Below are positions 1 to 5,995 of a DNA stretch of 7,013 nucleotides, piece after piece. Position numbers and translations under genes: made by a program. The stretch comes from an uncultured Collinsella sp. (GTDB lineage: Bacteria > Actinomycetota > Coriobacteriia > Coriobacteriales > Coriobacteriaceae), in NCBI GenBank assembly GCA_902464175.1, contig CABQHZ010000091.1:1-7013 (forward strand). The letters are read 5' to 3'. How positions within the stretch are numbered: the stretch's first letter is position 1; each line of letters begins with the position of its first letter. A model generated the notes under the pieces. The model did no database searches, was not told the origin of the DNA, and saw nothing but the letters and a program-made list of their open reading frames with translations.

Positions 1-2
1 AG

Positions 3-848
3 GCAGCATCCCAGGGCACCGCACCCGTTTCGTTTGAGATGTTCCCGCCCAAGGGCGAGCTGACCCTCGACACGGCTCGCGAAGTGGCAGGCAATCTGTG
101 CAAGCTTTCGCCGAGCTTTGTCTCGGTCACCTGCTCGGCCGGCGGCTCGGGCAACGGTGCCACCACCGCCCCCATCGCGCATATGATTTCGAGCGAATTC
201 GACACGCCCTCGGTGGCGCACCTTACCTGCGTGGGCCGCACGCATGCCGATATCGCCGCCAAGATCGACGAATACCGCACCGCCGGCGTAGAAAACATCC
301 TGGCCCTGCGCGGTGATCTGCCCGCTGGCGCGACCGAGGACGACAAGCCCGCCTCGGACTACGCCTACGCCCGCGAGCTCATCCCCGAGCTTGTCGACGC
401 CGGCTTTTGTGTGGGCGCCGCGGCCTACCCCGAGGGCCACATTGCCTGTGAGGACCTCAACGCTTCGGTCGAATACCTCAAGCAAAAACAGGACGCCGGC
501 GCGAGCTTCTTTGTGACGCAGCTCTTCTTTGACAACGAGTGCTTTTACCGCTTCCGCGAGCTTGCCGACAAGGCAGGCATCACGGTGCCCATCACCGCGG
601 GCATCATGCCGTTTATGGGCAAGTCCCAGATCAGCCGCATGGTCTTTATGTGCGGCGCGTCGCTGCCCTCCCCCGTCATCAAGATTCTCGCCAAGTACGA
701 GAACGACCCCGAGAGCCTGCAGGCAGCCGGTGTAGAGTATGCCGCCCGTCAGCTTTGCGACCTTAAGGAGCACGGCGCCGACGGTCTGCACCTGTACACT
801 ATGAATCGTCCTGCAATCGCCGCAACCATTATGGAGCGCCTGGGGTAA
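3..848 (+). CDS. metF: Methylenetetrahydrofolate reductase MetF, 5' end outside the window
   Basis: This cytoplasmic flavoenzyme reduces 5,10-methylenetetrahydrofolate to 5-methyltetrahydrofolate, the methyl donor for the MetH encoded two genes downstream. The frame is open to the left edge, giving 281 residues in the window; E. coli MetF has 296, so only a short N-terminal piece is missing. The first ATG (39-41) cannot be the start. The codons before it read VSFE, and that Glu (36-38) aligns with catalytic Glu28 of E. coli MetF in the VSFEFFPP motif. Further family signatures are ALRGDLP (its Asp matches E. coli Asp120, near the flavin), AAYPEGH, TQLFFD, GIMPF and LYTMNR near the C-terminus. 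The stop TAA (846-848) shares its last base with the ATG of the next gene, indicating an operon and translational coupling. The family assignment is very secure; the true start and promoter are not visible. Confidence 0.96.
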   Translation, partial: AASQGTAPVSFEMFPPKGELTLDTAREVAGNLCKLSPSFVSVTCSAGGSGNGATTAPIAHMISSEFDTPSVAHLTCVGRTHADIAAKIDEYRTAGVENILALRGDLPAGATEDDKPASDYAYARELIPELVDAGFCVGAAAYPEGHIACEDLNASVEYLKQKQDAGASFFVTQLFFDNECFYRFRELADKAGITVPITAGIMPFMGKSQISRMVFMCGASLPSPVIKILAKYENDPESLQAAGVEYAARQLCDLKEHGADGLHLYTMNRPAIAATIMERLG

Positions 849-1636
849 TGGAAAAACCGCACATCGATACAACCGCTGTCGAAGTGCCGGCCGACCTTGC
901 GTCGCCGGCGCTTTATCGTATCGATGATGCCCACCATCCCCGCGTCGATCGTGCCGAGATGCTGCGCTATCTGGGCTACAGCGGTCAGCAAATTGAGCCC
1001 GAGCTGTCACGTCGAATTGAGCTTGTCGTTGAGCGTCTGGAGCTGGATATCGAGCCCCGCGGCGTGCGACGCGTGTTTGCCGTCGATGCCACGGGCGTCG
1101 ATGAGCAGGGCGACCCCTGCATCCGCTTGGTCGGCACCAACGTTGAGCTGCGCGGTCGTGATATCTATCGACATCTCAAAGACGCCCGCTTTGCCGCGCT
1201 CATGGCATGCACCCTCGGCATGGACGCCGAGCGTCGTCTGCGCACCACGGGAGCCCAGCAGCCCCTAGAGGGAGCTGTACTCGATGCCGCGTGCTCCGCT
1301 TACGTGGAAGCCGCCGTTGAACAAATGGACCAGCAGGTCAAGACGGACGCCGCCGTTCATGGGCTCGCCGGCAACTGGCGCTTTAGTCCCGGCTACGGCG
1401 ACTGCCCGCTCTCGGCCCAGCGCTCGATCGTCAACGCGCTCAACGCCACGCGGCTCATCGGGCTTACCGTCACACCCACCAGCCTACTCATGCCCACCAA
1501 GAGCGTGACCGCGGTGATCGGCCTGTTCGACGGCGAGGTCCACGACGCCCAGACCCGCCCCACCTGCAATATCTGCCGCATGCGCGAGAACTGCCGCTTC
1601 CGCGCCGCCCACACCACCTGCTATTCCAGCCATTAG
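848..1636 (+). CDS. Stand-alone methionine synthase reactivation protein (MetH activation-domain family)
   Basis: The 262-residue protein matches the SAM-binding activation domain that forms the C-terminus of long MetH enzymes. There it positions SAM to remethylate cob(II)alamin formed by accidental oxidation. The key stretch is RFSPGYGDCPLSAQ (residues 178-191). Arg178 and Tyr183 line up with E. coli MetH Arg1134 and Tyr1139, which contact SAM. The segment LLMPTKSVTAVIG (213-225) is also typical of this domain. The C-terminus is cysteine-rich: Cys240, Cys243, Cys249 and Cys258. The ATG overlaps the metF stop by one base; GGAG at 833-836 lies 11 bases upstream, so coupling to metF may help initiation. 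The adjacent metH lacks exactly this domain, which strongly supports action in trans. Function is inferred from family and context. The role of the cysteines is unknown. Confidence 0.9.
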   Translation: MEKPHIDTTAVEVPADLASPALYRIDDAHHPRVDRAEMLRYLGYSGQQIEPELSRRIELVVERLELDIEPRGVRRVFAVDATGVDEQGDPCIRLVGTNVELRGRDIYRHLKDARFAALMACTLGMDAERRLRTTGAQQPLEGAVLDAACSAYVEAAVEQMDQQVKTDAAVHGLAGNWRFSPGYGDCPLSAQRSIVNALNATRLIGLTVTPTSLLMPTKSVTAVIGLFDGEVHDAQTRPTCNICRMRENCRFRAAHTTCYSSH

Positions 1637-1639
1637 GAG
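1635..1639 (+). promoter_or_regulatory. Ribosome binding site of metH
   Basis: AGGAG overlaps the stop codon of the preceding gene (TAG, 1634-1636) and lies 6 bases before the ATG at 1646. It supports that start even though the resulting protein has an unusually long N-terminal lead. No other in-frame start with a comparable site is seen before the conserved FDGGMGT motif. Confidence 0.75.
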
Positions 1640-1645
1640 CCCTCG

Positions 1646-4204
1646 ATGTTTACTCCGCTTATCACTCATGATTCTGACGGCACTGCATTGGCGGCACCCG
1701 TTGATGCCGCACGTCGCAACGGTGCCACGTACAAGGCGCGCACGATCGACGATCTGCGCATTAAGGACGATCGCCTGCGTGCGGCCATCGAGGGCACGGG
1801 ACACCTGCTGTTCGACGGCGGCATGGGCACCATGCTGCAGGCCGCTGGCATGAAGGCGGGCGCCCTGCCCGAGCTGCTCAACTTTGAGGAACCCCAGGTC
1901 ATTACCGACATTCAGCGACAGTACGTCGAGGCTGGCTGCGACGTGATCACCGCCAATACCTTTGGCGCCAACGCCCACAAGCTCGACGGTGCCGCCACCG
2001 TGGCAGACGTCTTTGCCGCGGCCGTCGCCTGTGCCCGCGAGGCCGGCGCCCGCTACGTCGCCGGTGACATCGGCCCCATCGGCGCGTTGCTTCGTCCCTT
2101 AGGCACCCTCAGCTTTGACGAGGCCTATGACCTCTTTGCCGAGGAAGTGCGTGCCGGCGTCGATGCGGGCGTGGACCTCTTTATTATCGAGACCATGACT
2201 GACCTTGCCGAGATCAAGGCGGCAGTCCTCGCCTGCCGCGAGAACTCCGACCTGCCCGTCTTTGCCACCATGACCTTTGAGGAAGACGGCCGCACCTTCT
2301 TGGGCACGAGCCCCGAGGTCGCCGCCATCACCCTCGACGCCATCGGCGCCGACGTTTTGGGCATCAACTGCAGCCAGGGCCCGGCCGAGCTCCGAGGACT
2401 CGCCGCTCGCATGCTCACCGTCACCGACAAGCCCGTTATGGTGCAGGCCAATGCGGGACTGCCCCGCGTGGACGATGACGGCAATACCGTCTTTGACATC
2501 CAGGCACCCGAATACGCCGAGGCCGTCGCCGGCATGATTGAGGACGGCGTGAGCGTCGTGGGCGGCTGCTGCGGCACCACGCCGGCGCACATGGCCGCCT
2601 TGCGCACGCTTATCGATAACCACACGCCCAGCCCGCACCACCGCAAGCCCAGCATGTCGGTCACGAGCGCCCAGACGGTCGTGGACCTTCCCTGTGACGG
2701 TCACAAGATCGCCGTCATCGGCGAGCGCATCAATCCCACCGGCAAAAAGCGCCTGCAGCAAGCCCTGCGCGACGGTGACCTTGACTACGTCGTGAGCCAG
2801 GGCATCAGCCAGCAGGAGCAGGGCGCCGACATCCTGGACGTCAACGTGGGCCTGCCCGAGATCGACGAGGTCAAGATCATCCAACAGGCGACCGAGCAGC
2901 TCCAGGGCTCCACGCTGCTGCCGCTGCAGATCGACTCCACCGACCCCGCAGCCGTCGAGGCAGCCGTGCGCCGCTACGCCGGCAAGCCCATCATCAACTC
3001 GGTCAATGGCAAACAGCAGATCATGGATGAGATCTTTCCACTGGTCGCCCACTACGGCACCAACGTCGTCGGCCTTACGCTCGACGAAGGCGGCATCCCC
3101 GATACCGCCGAGGCCCGCTTCGCCATCGCCGAGCGCATCGTGGCCGAGGCCGCCCGCTACGGCATTGGCCCGGACAGCATCCTCATCGACTGCCTGGTCA
3201 TGACCGCCTCGACCAATCAACGCCAGGCCGAGCAGATCCTGCGCGCCATGTCCCTGTGCAAGGAGCGCCTGGGCGTCAAATGCGCGCTCGGCGTGTCGAA
3301 CATCAGCTTTGGCCTGCCCGCTCGCCCGCTGCTGGGTTCGGTCTTTTTGGCCGCCGCTTTTGGCGCGGGTCTGGACGCCCCCATCATGAACCCGGGCTCC
3401 AAGCGTTTTATGGATACCGTCTACAGCTATCGCGTCCTGAGCGTTGAGGACGAGGGCTCGACCGGATACATCGAGCGCTATGCCGGCTGGACCGATCCGT
3501 ATAAGATCGCCGCCAACCCGGCGGCGGCTCAGACCGCATCGACCGACGCCGCGCCCGCTGCTGGCACCGCCGGCACCGACGGCAACGACGACCCGATTCG
3601 TCGCATGGTCGTCTCGGGCCGCAAAGGCGAGATCGCTGCCGAGACCGAGCGTCTGCTGGCAGACCACGACGCCATGGACCTCATCAACAATCACTTTATC
3701 CCCGCCCTCGACGAAGTTGGCGTCCTCTTTGACCAGGGCAAGTTCTTCTTGCCTCAGCTTATGGCCTCGGCCGAAGCCGCACGCGTGGGCTTCGACACCA
3801 TCAAGCGCCTGATGCCCGCCGGCGAGATCGCCGACAAGGGCAAGATCTGCGTGGCCACCGTCAAGGGCGACATCCACGATATTGGCAAGAACATCGTCAA
3901 AATGCTGCTCGACAACTACGGCTACACCGTCTTTGACCTGGGCCGCGATGTCGATCCGCAGGAGGTACTCAAGACCGTCAAGGAGCGCGATATCAAACTC
4001 GTCGGCCTCTCGGCGCTTATGACCACCACCGTCGTCGCCATGGAGGAGACCATCAAGCTGCTCCATGCCGAGGTGCCGGGCGTCAAGATCATCGTGGGCG
4101 GCGCCGTGCTCACCCCCGAATACGCCAAGCAGATCGGCGCGGACTACTACGCCAAGGACGCCGCCGAAAGCGCTCGTATCGCCGAAGAGGTCTTTGGGCA
4201 GTAA
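1646..4204 (+). CDS. metH: Cobalamin-dependent methionine synthase MetH, short form without activation domain
   Basis: This enzyme transfers the methyl group of 5-methyltetrahydrofolate to homocysteine through a cobalamin cofactor, giving methionine and tetrahydrofolate. Domains in order: an N-terminal lead (1-53); homocysteine methyltransferase barrel (about 54-325) with zinc-ligand cysteines Cys242 (GINCSQGP) and Cys308-Cys309 (GGCCGTTPAH); pterin-binding barrel (about 353-620) with GERINPTGKKR, DVNVGLPE and SNISFGLPARP; an Ala/Thr/Gly/Asp-rich linker (about 623-649); helical cap (about 650-730); and B12-binding domain (about 732-852) with GDIHDIGKN. His744 is the expected lower cobalt ligand and Asp742 its partner. 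An ungapped comparison puts Thr795 where E. coli has Ser810 of the ligand triad. E. coli MetH has 1227 residues; this one stops after the B12 domain, and the missing activation domain corresponds to the gene immediately upstream. Very secure call. Confidence 0.97.
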   Translation: MFTPLITHDSDGTALAAPVDAARRNGATYKARTIDDLRIKDDRLRAAIEGTGHLLFDGGMGTMLQAAGMKAGALPELLNFEEPQVITDIQRQYVEAGCDVITANTFGANAHKLDGAATVADVFAAAVACAREAGARYVAGDIGPIGALLRPLGTLSFDEAYDLFAEEVRAGVDAGVDLFIIETMTDLAEIKAAVLACRENSDLPVFATMTFEEDGRTFLGTSPEVAAITLDAIGADVLGINCSQGPAELRGLAARMLTVTDKPVMVQANAGLPRVDDDGNTVFDIQAPEYAEAVAGMIEDGVSVVGGCCGTTPAHMAALRTLIDNHTPSPHHRKPSMSVTSAQTVVDLPCDGHKIAVIGERINPTGKKRLQQALRDGDLDYVVSQGISQQEQGADILDVNVGLPEIDEVKIIQQATEQLQGSTLLPLQIDSTDPAAVEAAVRRYAGKPIINSVNGKQQIMDEIFPLVAHYGTNVVGLTLDEGGIPDTAEARFAIAERIVAEAARYGIGPDSILIDCLVMTASTNQRQAEQILRAMSLCKERLGVKCALGVSNISFGLPARPLLGSVFLAAAFGAGLDAPIMNPGSKRFMDTVYSYRVLSVEDEGSTGYIERYAGWTDPYKIAANPAAAQTASTDAAPAAGTAGTDGNDDPIRRMVVSGRKGEIAAETERLLADHDAMDLINNHFIPALDEVGVLFDQGKFFLPQLMASAEAARVGFDTIKRLMPAGEIADKGKICVATVKGDIHDIGKNIVKMLLDNYGYTVFDLGRDVDPQEVLKTVKERDIKLVGLSALMTTTVVAMEETIKLLHAEVPGVKIIVGGAVLTPEYAKQIGADYYAKDAAESARIAEEVFGQ

Positions 4205-4229
4205 CACAACGGAAACAACCGAGCACCAA

Positions 4230-4267
4230 AACGTGCCGCATGCGCCACTTGGCACGTGCGGCACGTT
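4230..4267 (+). repeat. Long hairpin between metH and the PFL-family gene
   Basis: AACGTGCCGCA (4230-4240) and TGCGGCACGTT (4257-4267) are perfect reverse complements of 11 bp. The 16 bases between them pair further: T4241 with G4256 (wobble), G4242 with C4255, one C/A mismatch, then GCC with GGC around an ACTT loop. Only two T bases follow on the plus strand, so it is a poor intrinsic terminator in that direction. On the minus strand the stem runs into TTTT. It could end the met transcript inefficiently, act as a processing or stability element, or be a small dispersed palindrome. TAGAAT (4267-4272) at its right edge resembles a -10 box, but no -35 with proper spacing is seen. Confidence 0.7.
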
Positions 4268-4300
4268 AGAATAGACAAGACTATGCTCGTTTTGGCAGAT

Positions 4301-4305
4301 AGGAG
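4301..4305 (+). promoter_or_regulatory. Ribosome binding site of the PFL-family gene
   Basis: AGGAG lies 7 bases before the ATG at 4313. It fixes the start there rather than at the in-frame GTG at 4256, which falls inside the intergenic hairpin and would add 19 residues not expected for the family. Confidence 0.8.
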
Positions 4306-4312
4306 CGCAAGG

Positions 4313-5677
4313 ATGGCGATCACGCCCGCAGAAATCGCGGAAACCCGCGGCATGGTTGAGGAGCAGAACCTCGACATCAGGACCATCACCATGGGTGTTT
4401 CGCTCATGGGTTGCGGTGACGAGAACCTCGACCGCATGTGCACGAAGATCTACGACCACGTGACGCACACGGCTGAGCATCTGGTCGAGACCGCCGAGAA
4501 CCTCGAGCGCGAGTACGGTATCCCCATCGTCAACAAGCGCGTTTCCGTCACCCCGGTGGCACAGATCGCCGCGTGCTGCAAGGATGAGGACCTCACCCCT
4601 ATCGCGCACGCCCTCGACCGCGCGGCCGAGACGCTCGGCATCGACTACCTGGGCGGCCTCTCCGCACTCGTCCAGAAGGGCATCGGCGACGCCGATCGCC
4701 GCGTTATCCAGTCCATCCCCCAGGCGCTCGCTACCACCAGCCGCGTCTGCTCCAGCGTCAATGTTGCTAGCCTGCGCGCTGGCATCAACATGGACGCCGT
4801 GCTTATGGCGGCCCAGACCATCATCGATGCCGCTAAACTCACGGCCGACCAGGATTCCGTCGGCGCTTCCAAGTTTGTCTGCTTTGCCAACATGGTCGAG
4901 GACTCCCCGTTTATGGCGGGCGCCGTCCACGGCGGTGGCGAGGCCGACGCCGTCATCAACGTAGGCGTCTCGGGCCCCGGTGTTATGGCCGCAGCCCTGG
5001 AGACGCTGCCCGATTCCGCCTCGATGATGGAAGTCGCCGAAAAGATTAAACAGACCGCCTTTAAGATCACCCGCGCCGGCGAGCTCATGAGCCGCGAGGC
5101 CGCCCATCGCCTGGGGGTCGAGAAGGGCATTGTCGACCTGTCGCTGGCTCCCACGCCTGCCATCGGCGACTCCGTTGCCCGCATCCTCGAGATCATCGGC
5201 GTGGGCACCTGCGGTGGCCCGGGCACGACCTGCGCGCTCGCCATGCTCAACGATGCCGTCAAGAAGGGCGGCGTCATGGCCAGCTCCAGCGTGGGCGGTC
5301 TCTCGGGCGCTTTCATCCCCGTGTCCGAGGACGCCGGCATGATCGCCGCCGTCGAGGCCGGCGCGCTTTCGCTCGAGAAGCTCGAGGCCATGACCTGCGT
5401 GTGCTCCGTTGGCCTGGACATGATCGCCATCCCCGGCGACACCCCGGTCGAGACCATCGCCGGCATCATCGCCGACGAGATGGCCATCGGCGTCATCAAC
5501 AACAAGACCACGGCCGTCCGCGTGATTCCCGCCATCGGCAAGGGCGTGGGTGACTGCGTCGAGTACGGCGGCCTGTTCGGCCGTGCACCCATCATGCCGG
5601 TGAACCCCAACGCCGGCACCGTGCTTGCCCACCGTGGCGGTCGATTCCCGGCGCCGCTGAACTCGCTGAAGAACTAG
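4313..5677 (+). CDS. PFL family protein, UPF0210 / DUF711, function unknown
   Basis: The 454-residue protein matches the UPF0210/DUF711 family over its full length; about 450 residues is usual. Recognisable segments are EEQNLDIRTITMGVSL (16-31), VCSSVNVASLRAGINMDAV (145-163), FANMVEDSPFMAGAVHG (191-207), INVGVSGPGV (215-224), VDLSLAPTPAIGDSVA (274-289), GGLSGAFIPVSEDAGMI (328-344) and TCVCSVGLDMIAIPGDT (361-377). The family is named for fold similarity to pyruvate formate-lyase, but no glycyl-radical loop is seen near the C-terminus, so that enzymatic activity should not be assumed. In many Gram-positive genomes the family gene follows a small ACT-domain gene (UPF0237); no such gene is present on either side here. 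It starts 108 bases after metH and may have its own promoter or be read through from the met operon. No signal peptide or membrane segment is apparent. The family call is secure; the role is unknown. Confidence 0.93.
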   Translation: MAITPAEIAETRGMVEEQNLDIRTITMGVSLMGCGDENLDRMCTKIYDHVTHTAEHLVETAENLEREYGIPIVNKRVSVTPVAQIAACCKDEDLTPIAHALDRAAETLGIDYLGGLSALVQKGIGDADRRVIQSIPQALATTSRVCSSVNVASLRAGINMDAVLMAAQTIIDAAKLTADQDSVGASKFVCFANMVEDSPFMAGAVHGGGEADAVINVGVSGPGVMAAALETLPDSASMMEVAEKIKQTAFKITRAGELMSREAAHRLGVEKGIVDLSLAPTPAIGDSVARILEIIGVGTCGGPGTTCALAMLNDAVKKGGVMASSSVGGLSGAFIPVSEDAGMIAAVEAGALSLEKLEAMTCVCSVGLDMIAIPGDTPVETIAGIIADEMAIGVINNKTTAVRVIPAIGKGVGDCVEYGGLFGRAPIMPVNPNAGTVLAHRGGRFPAPLNSLKN

Positions 5678-5694
5678 CTGAGGGGGACTGGCGA

Positions 5695-5828
5695 GGAGCC
5701 CCGGGGAGGGCAAATATATAAGGTCGCCTGCTCGGACAGTCCTGACTCGCACGGAGAGCACATTAAGTGCTCTCCGGCTCGTGCGGAACTCGCGATCGAC
5801 CTTATATATTTGCCCTCCCCGGGGCTCC
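5695..5828. repeat. 134-bp nested palindrome with perfect 32-bp arms
   Basis: The left arm (5695-5726, starting GGAGCCCCGGGGAGGG and ending AAGGTCG) is the exact reverse complement of the right arm (5797-5828) over 32 bases with no mismatch. Beyond one mismatch outside the arms, three further bases also match. Each arm contains the self-complementary CCCCGGGG and an AT-rich ATATATAAG run. The 70-base centre holds a second perfect hairpin (5752-5776), and CGCA (5748-5751) can pair with TGCG (5782-5785) around it. The element begins 17 bases after the PFL-family stop codon. There is no T-run after the right arm, so it is not a standard intrinsic terminator. It could be a very stable RNA hairpin at the end of that transcript, a small non-autonomous mobile or repetitive element, or recombination sites. 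The sequence alone does not decide. Confidence 0.9.
5752..5776. repeat. Inner hairpin at the centre of the large palindrome
   Basis: CGGAGAGCAC (5752-5761) and GTGCTCTCCG (5767-5776) are perfect 10-bp complements around an ATTAA loop (5762-5766). It lies near the middle of the 70-base spacer between the 32-bp arms, so as RNA the whole element would form a long rod with a second stem at its tip. Confidence 0.85.
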
Positions 5829-5832
5829 CGCA

Positions 5833-5865
5833 CAACGGGACCTCAGTTGGGTTCTATCCCGGTTG
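5833..5865 (+). repeat. Hairpin just downstream of the large palindrome
   Basis: CAACGGGA (5833-5840) pairs with TCCCGGTTG (5857-5865) as an 8-bp stem with one bulged G and a 16-base loop. It lies 4 bases after the large palindrome. No T-run follows. It may be part of a larger structured transcript, but one short stem like this can also arise by chance. Confidence 0.4.
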
Positions 5866-5879
5866 CAGTTGCTTCGCTC

Positions 5880-5901
5880 CTGCACCACTTGGCTGGTGCG
5901 G
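5880..5901 (+). repeat. Hairpin resembling the loop of the hairpin upstream of the PFL-family gene
   Basis: CTGCACCA (5880-5887) pairs with TGGTGCGG (5894-5901) through one T/G wobble and one terminal pair beyond a perfect 6-bp core (GCACCA/TGGTGC); the loop is CTTGGC. Bases 5881-5907 match 4241-4267 at 21 of 27 positions, including CCACTTGGC and GTGCGGC, so the element occurs in both intergenic regions flanking the PFL-family gene. Confidence 0.5.
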
Positions 5902-5911
5902 CGGTTTGGCG

Positions 5912-5940
5912 TTGGAACAGTTCTTTTTCTGATATATGCT
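5912..5940 (+). promoter_or_regulatory. Weak candidate promoter ahead of the methyltransferase gene
   Basis: TTGGAA (5912-5917) and TATGCT (5935-5940) are separated by 17 bases and each match 4 of 6 consensus positions of a housekeeping sigma factor. The stretch is AT-rich compared with its surroundings. A start about 7 bases downstream would put the terminator stem at 5945-5970 at the very beginning of the transcript, which is odd, so the assignment is tentative. Confidence 0.25.
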
Positions 5941-5944
5941 TGTT

Positions 5945-5977
5945 GCGGCTCTTCTTTTGGGAGGAGCCGCTTTTTTG
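5945..5977 (+). terminator. Intrinsic (Rho-independent) terminator
   Basis: GCGGCTCTTC (5945-5954) pairs with GAGGAGCCGC (5961-5970) as a 10-bp stem with one T/G wobble and a TTTTGG loop. Six T bases (5971-5976) follow at once. This is the only textbook terminator in the window. It would end transcripts coming from the PFL-family gene or from the structured noncoding block, just before the methyltransferase gene. Confidence 0.88.
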
Positions 5978-5982
5978 TTGTG

Positions 5983-5988
5983 AGGGGG
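5983..5988 (+). promoter_or_regulatory. Ribosome binding site of the methyltransferase gene
   Basis: AGGGGG lies 7 bases before the GTG at 5996. The nearby ATG at 5989 meets a stop after four codons and the ATG at 6003 is out of frame, so this site decides for the GTG start. Confidence 0.7.
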
Positions 5989-5995
5989 ATGGCCC

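Noticed and set aside
4256..4312. A 19-residue N-terminal extension of the PFL-family protein from GTG at 4256
   Set aside because: The GTG is inside the intergenic hairpin, and AGGAG at 4301-4305 is ideally placed for the ATG at 4313, which gives the usual family length.
4645..5619. A 324-codon open frame on the minus strand inside the PFL-family gene
   Set aside because: It is a shadow of the coding strand, with a Met/Pro/Ser/Ala-rich sequence and no family signature.
5695..5828. Large palindrome as an intrinsic terminator
   Set aside because: The sequence after the right arm is CGCACAAC with no T-run; a proper terminator is present at 5945-5977.
2099..5833. A 1244-codon open frame on the minus strand
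   Set aside because: It runs antisense across most of metH and the whole PFL-family gene, both of which have unmistakable conserved motifs. High third-position GC in plus-strand genes keeps this antisense frame open. Its product is a Gly/Asp/His/Val-rich composition with no recognisable domain, and it crosses both the intergenic hairpin and the large palindrome.
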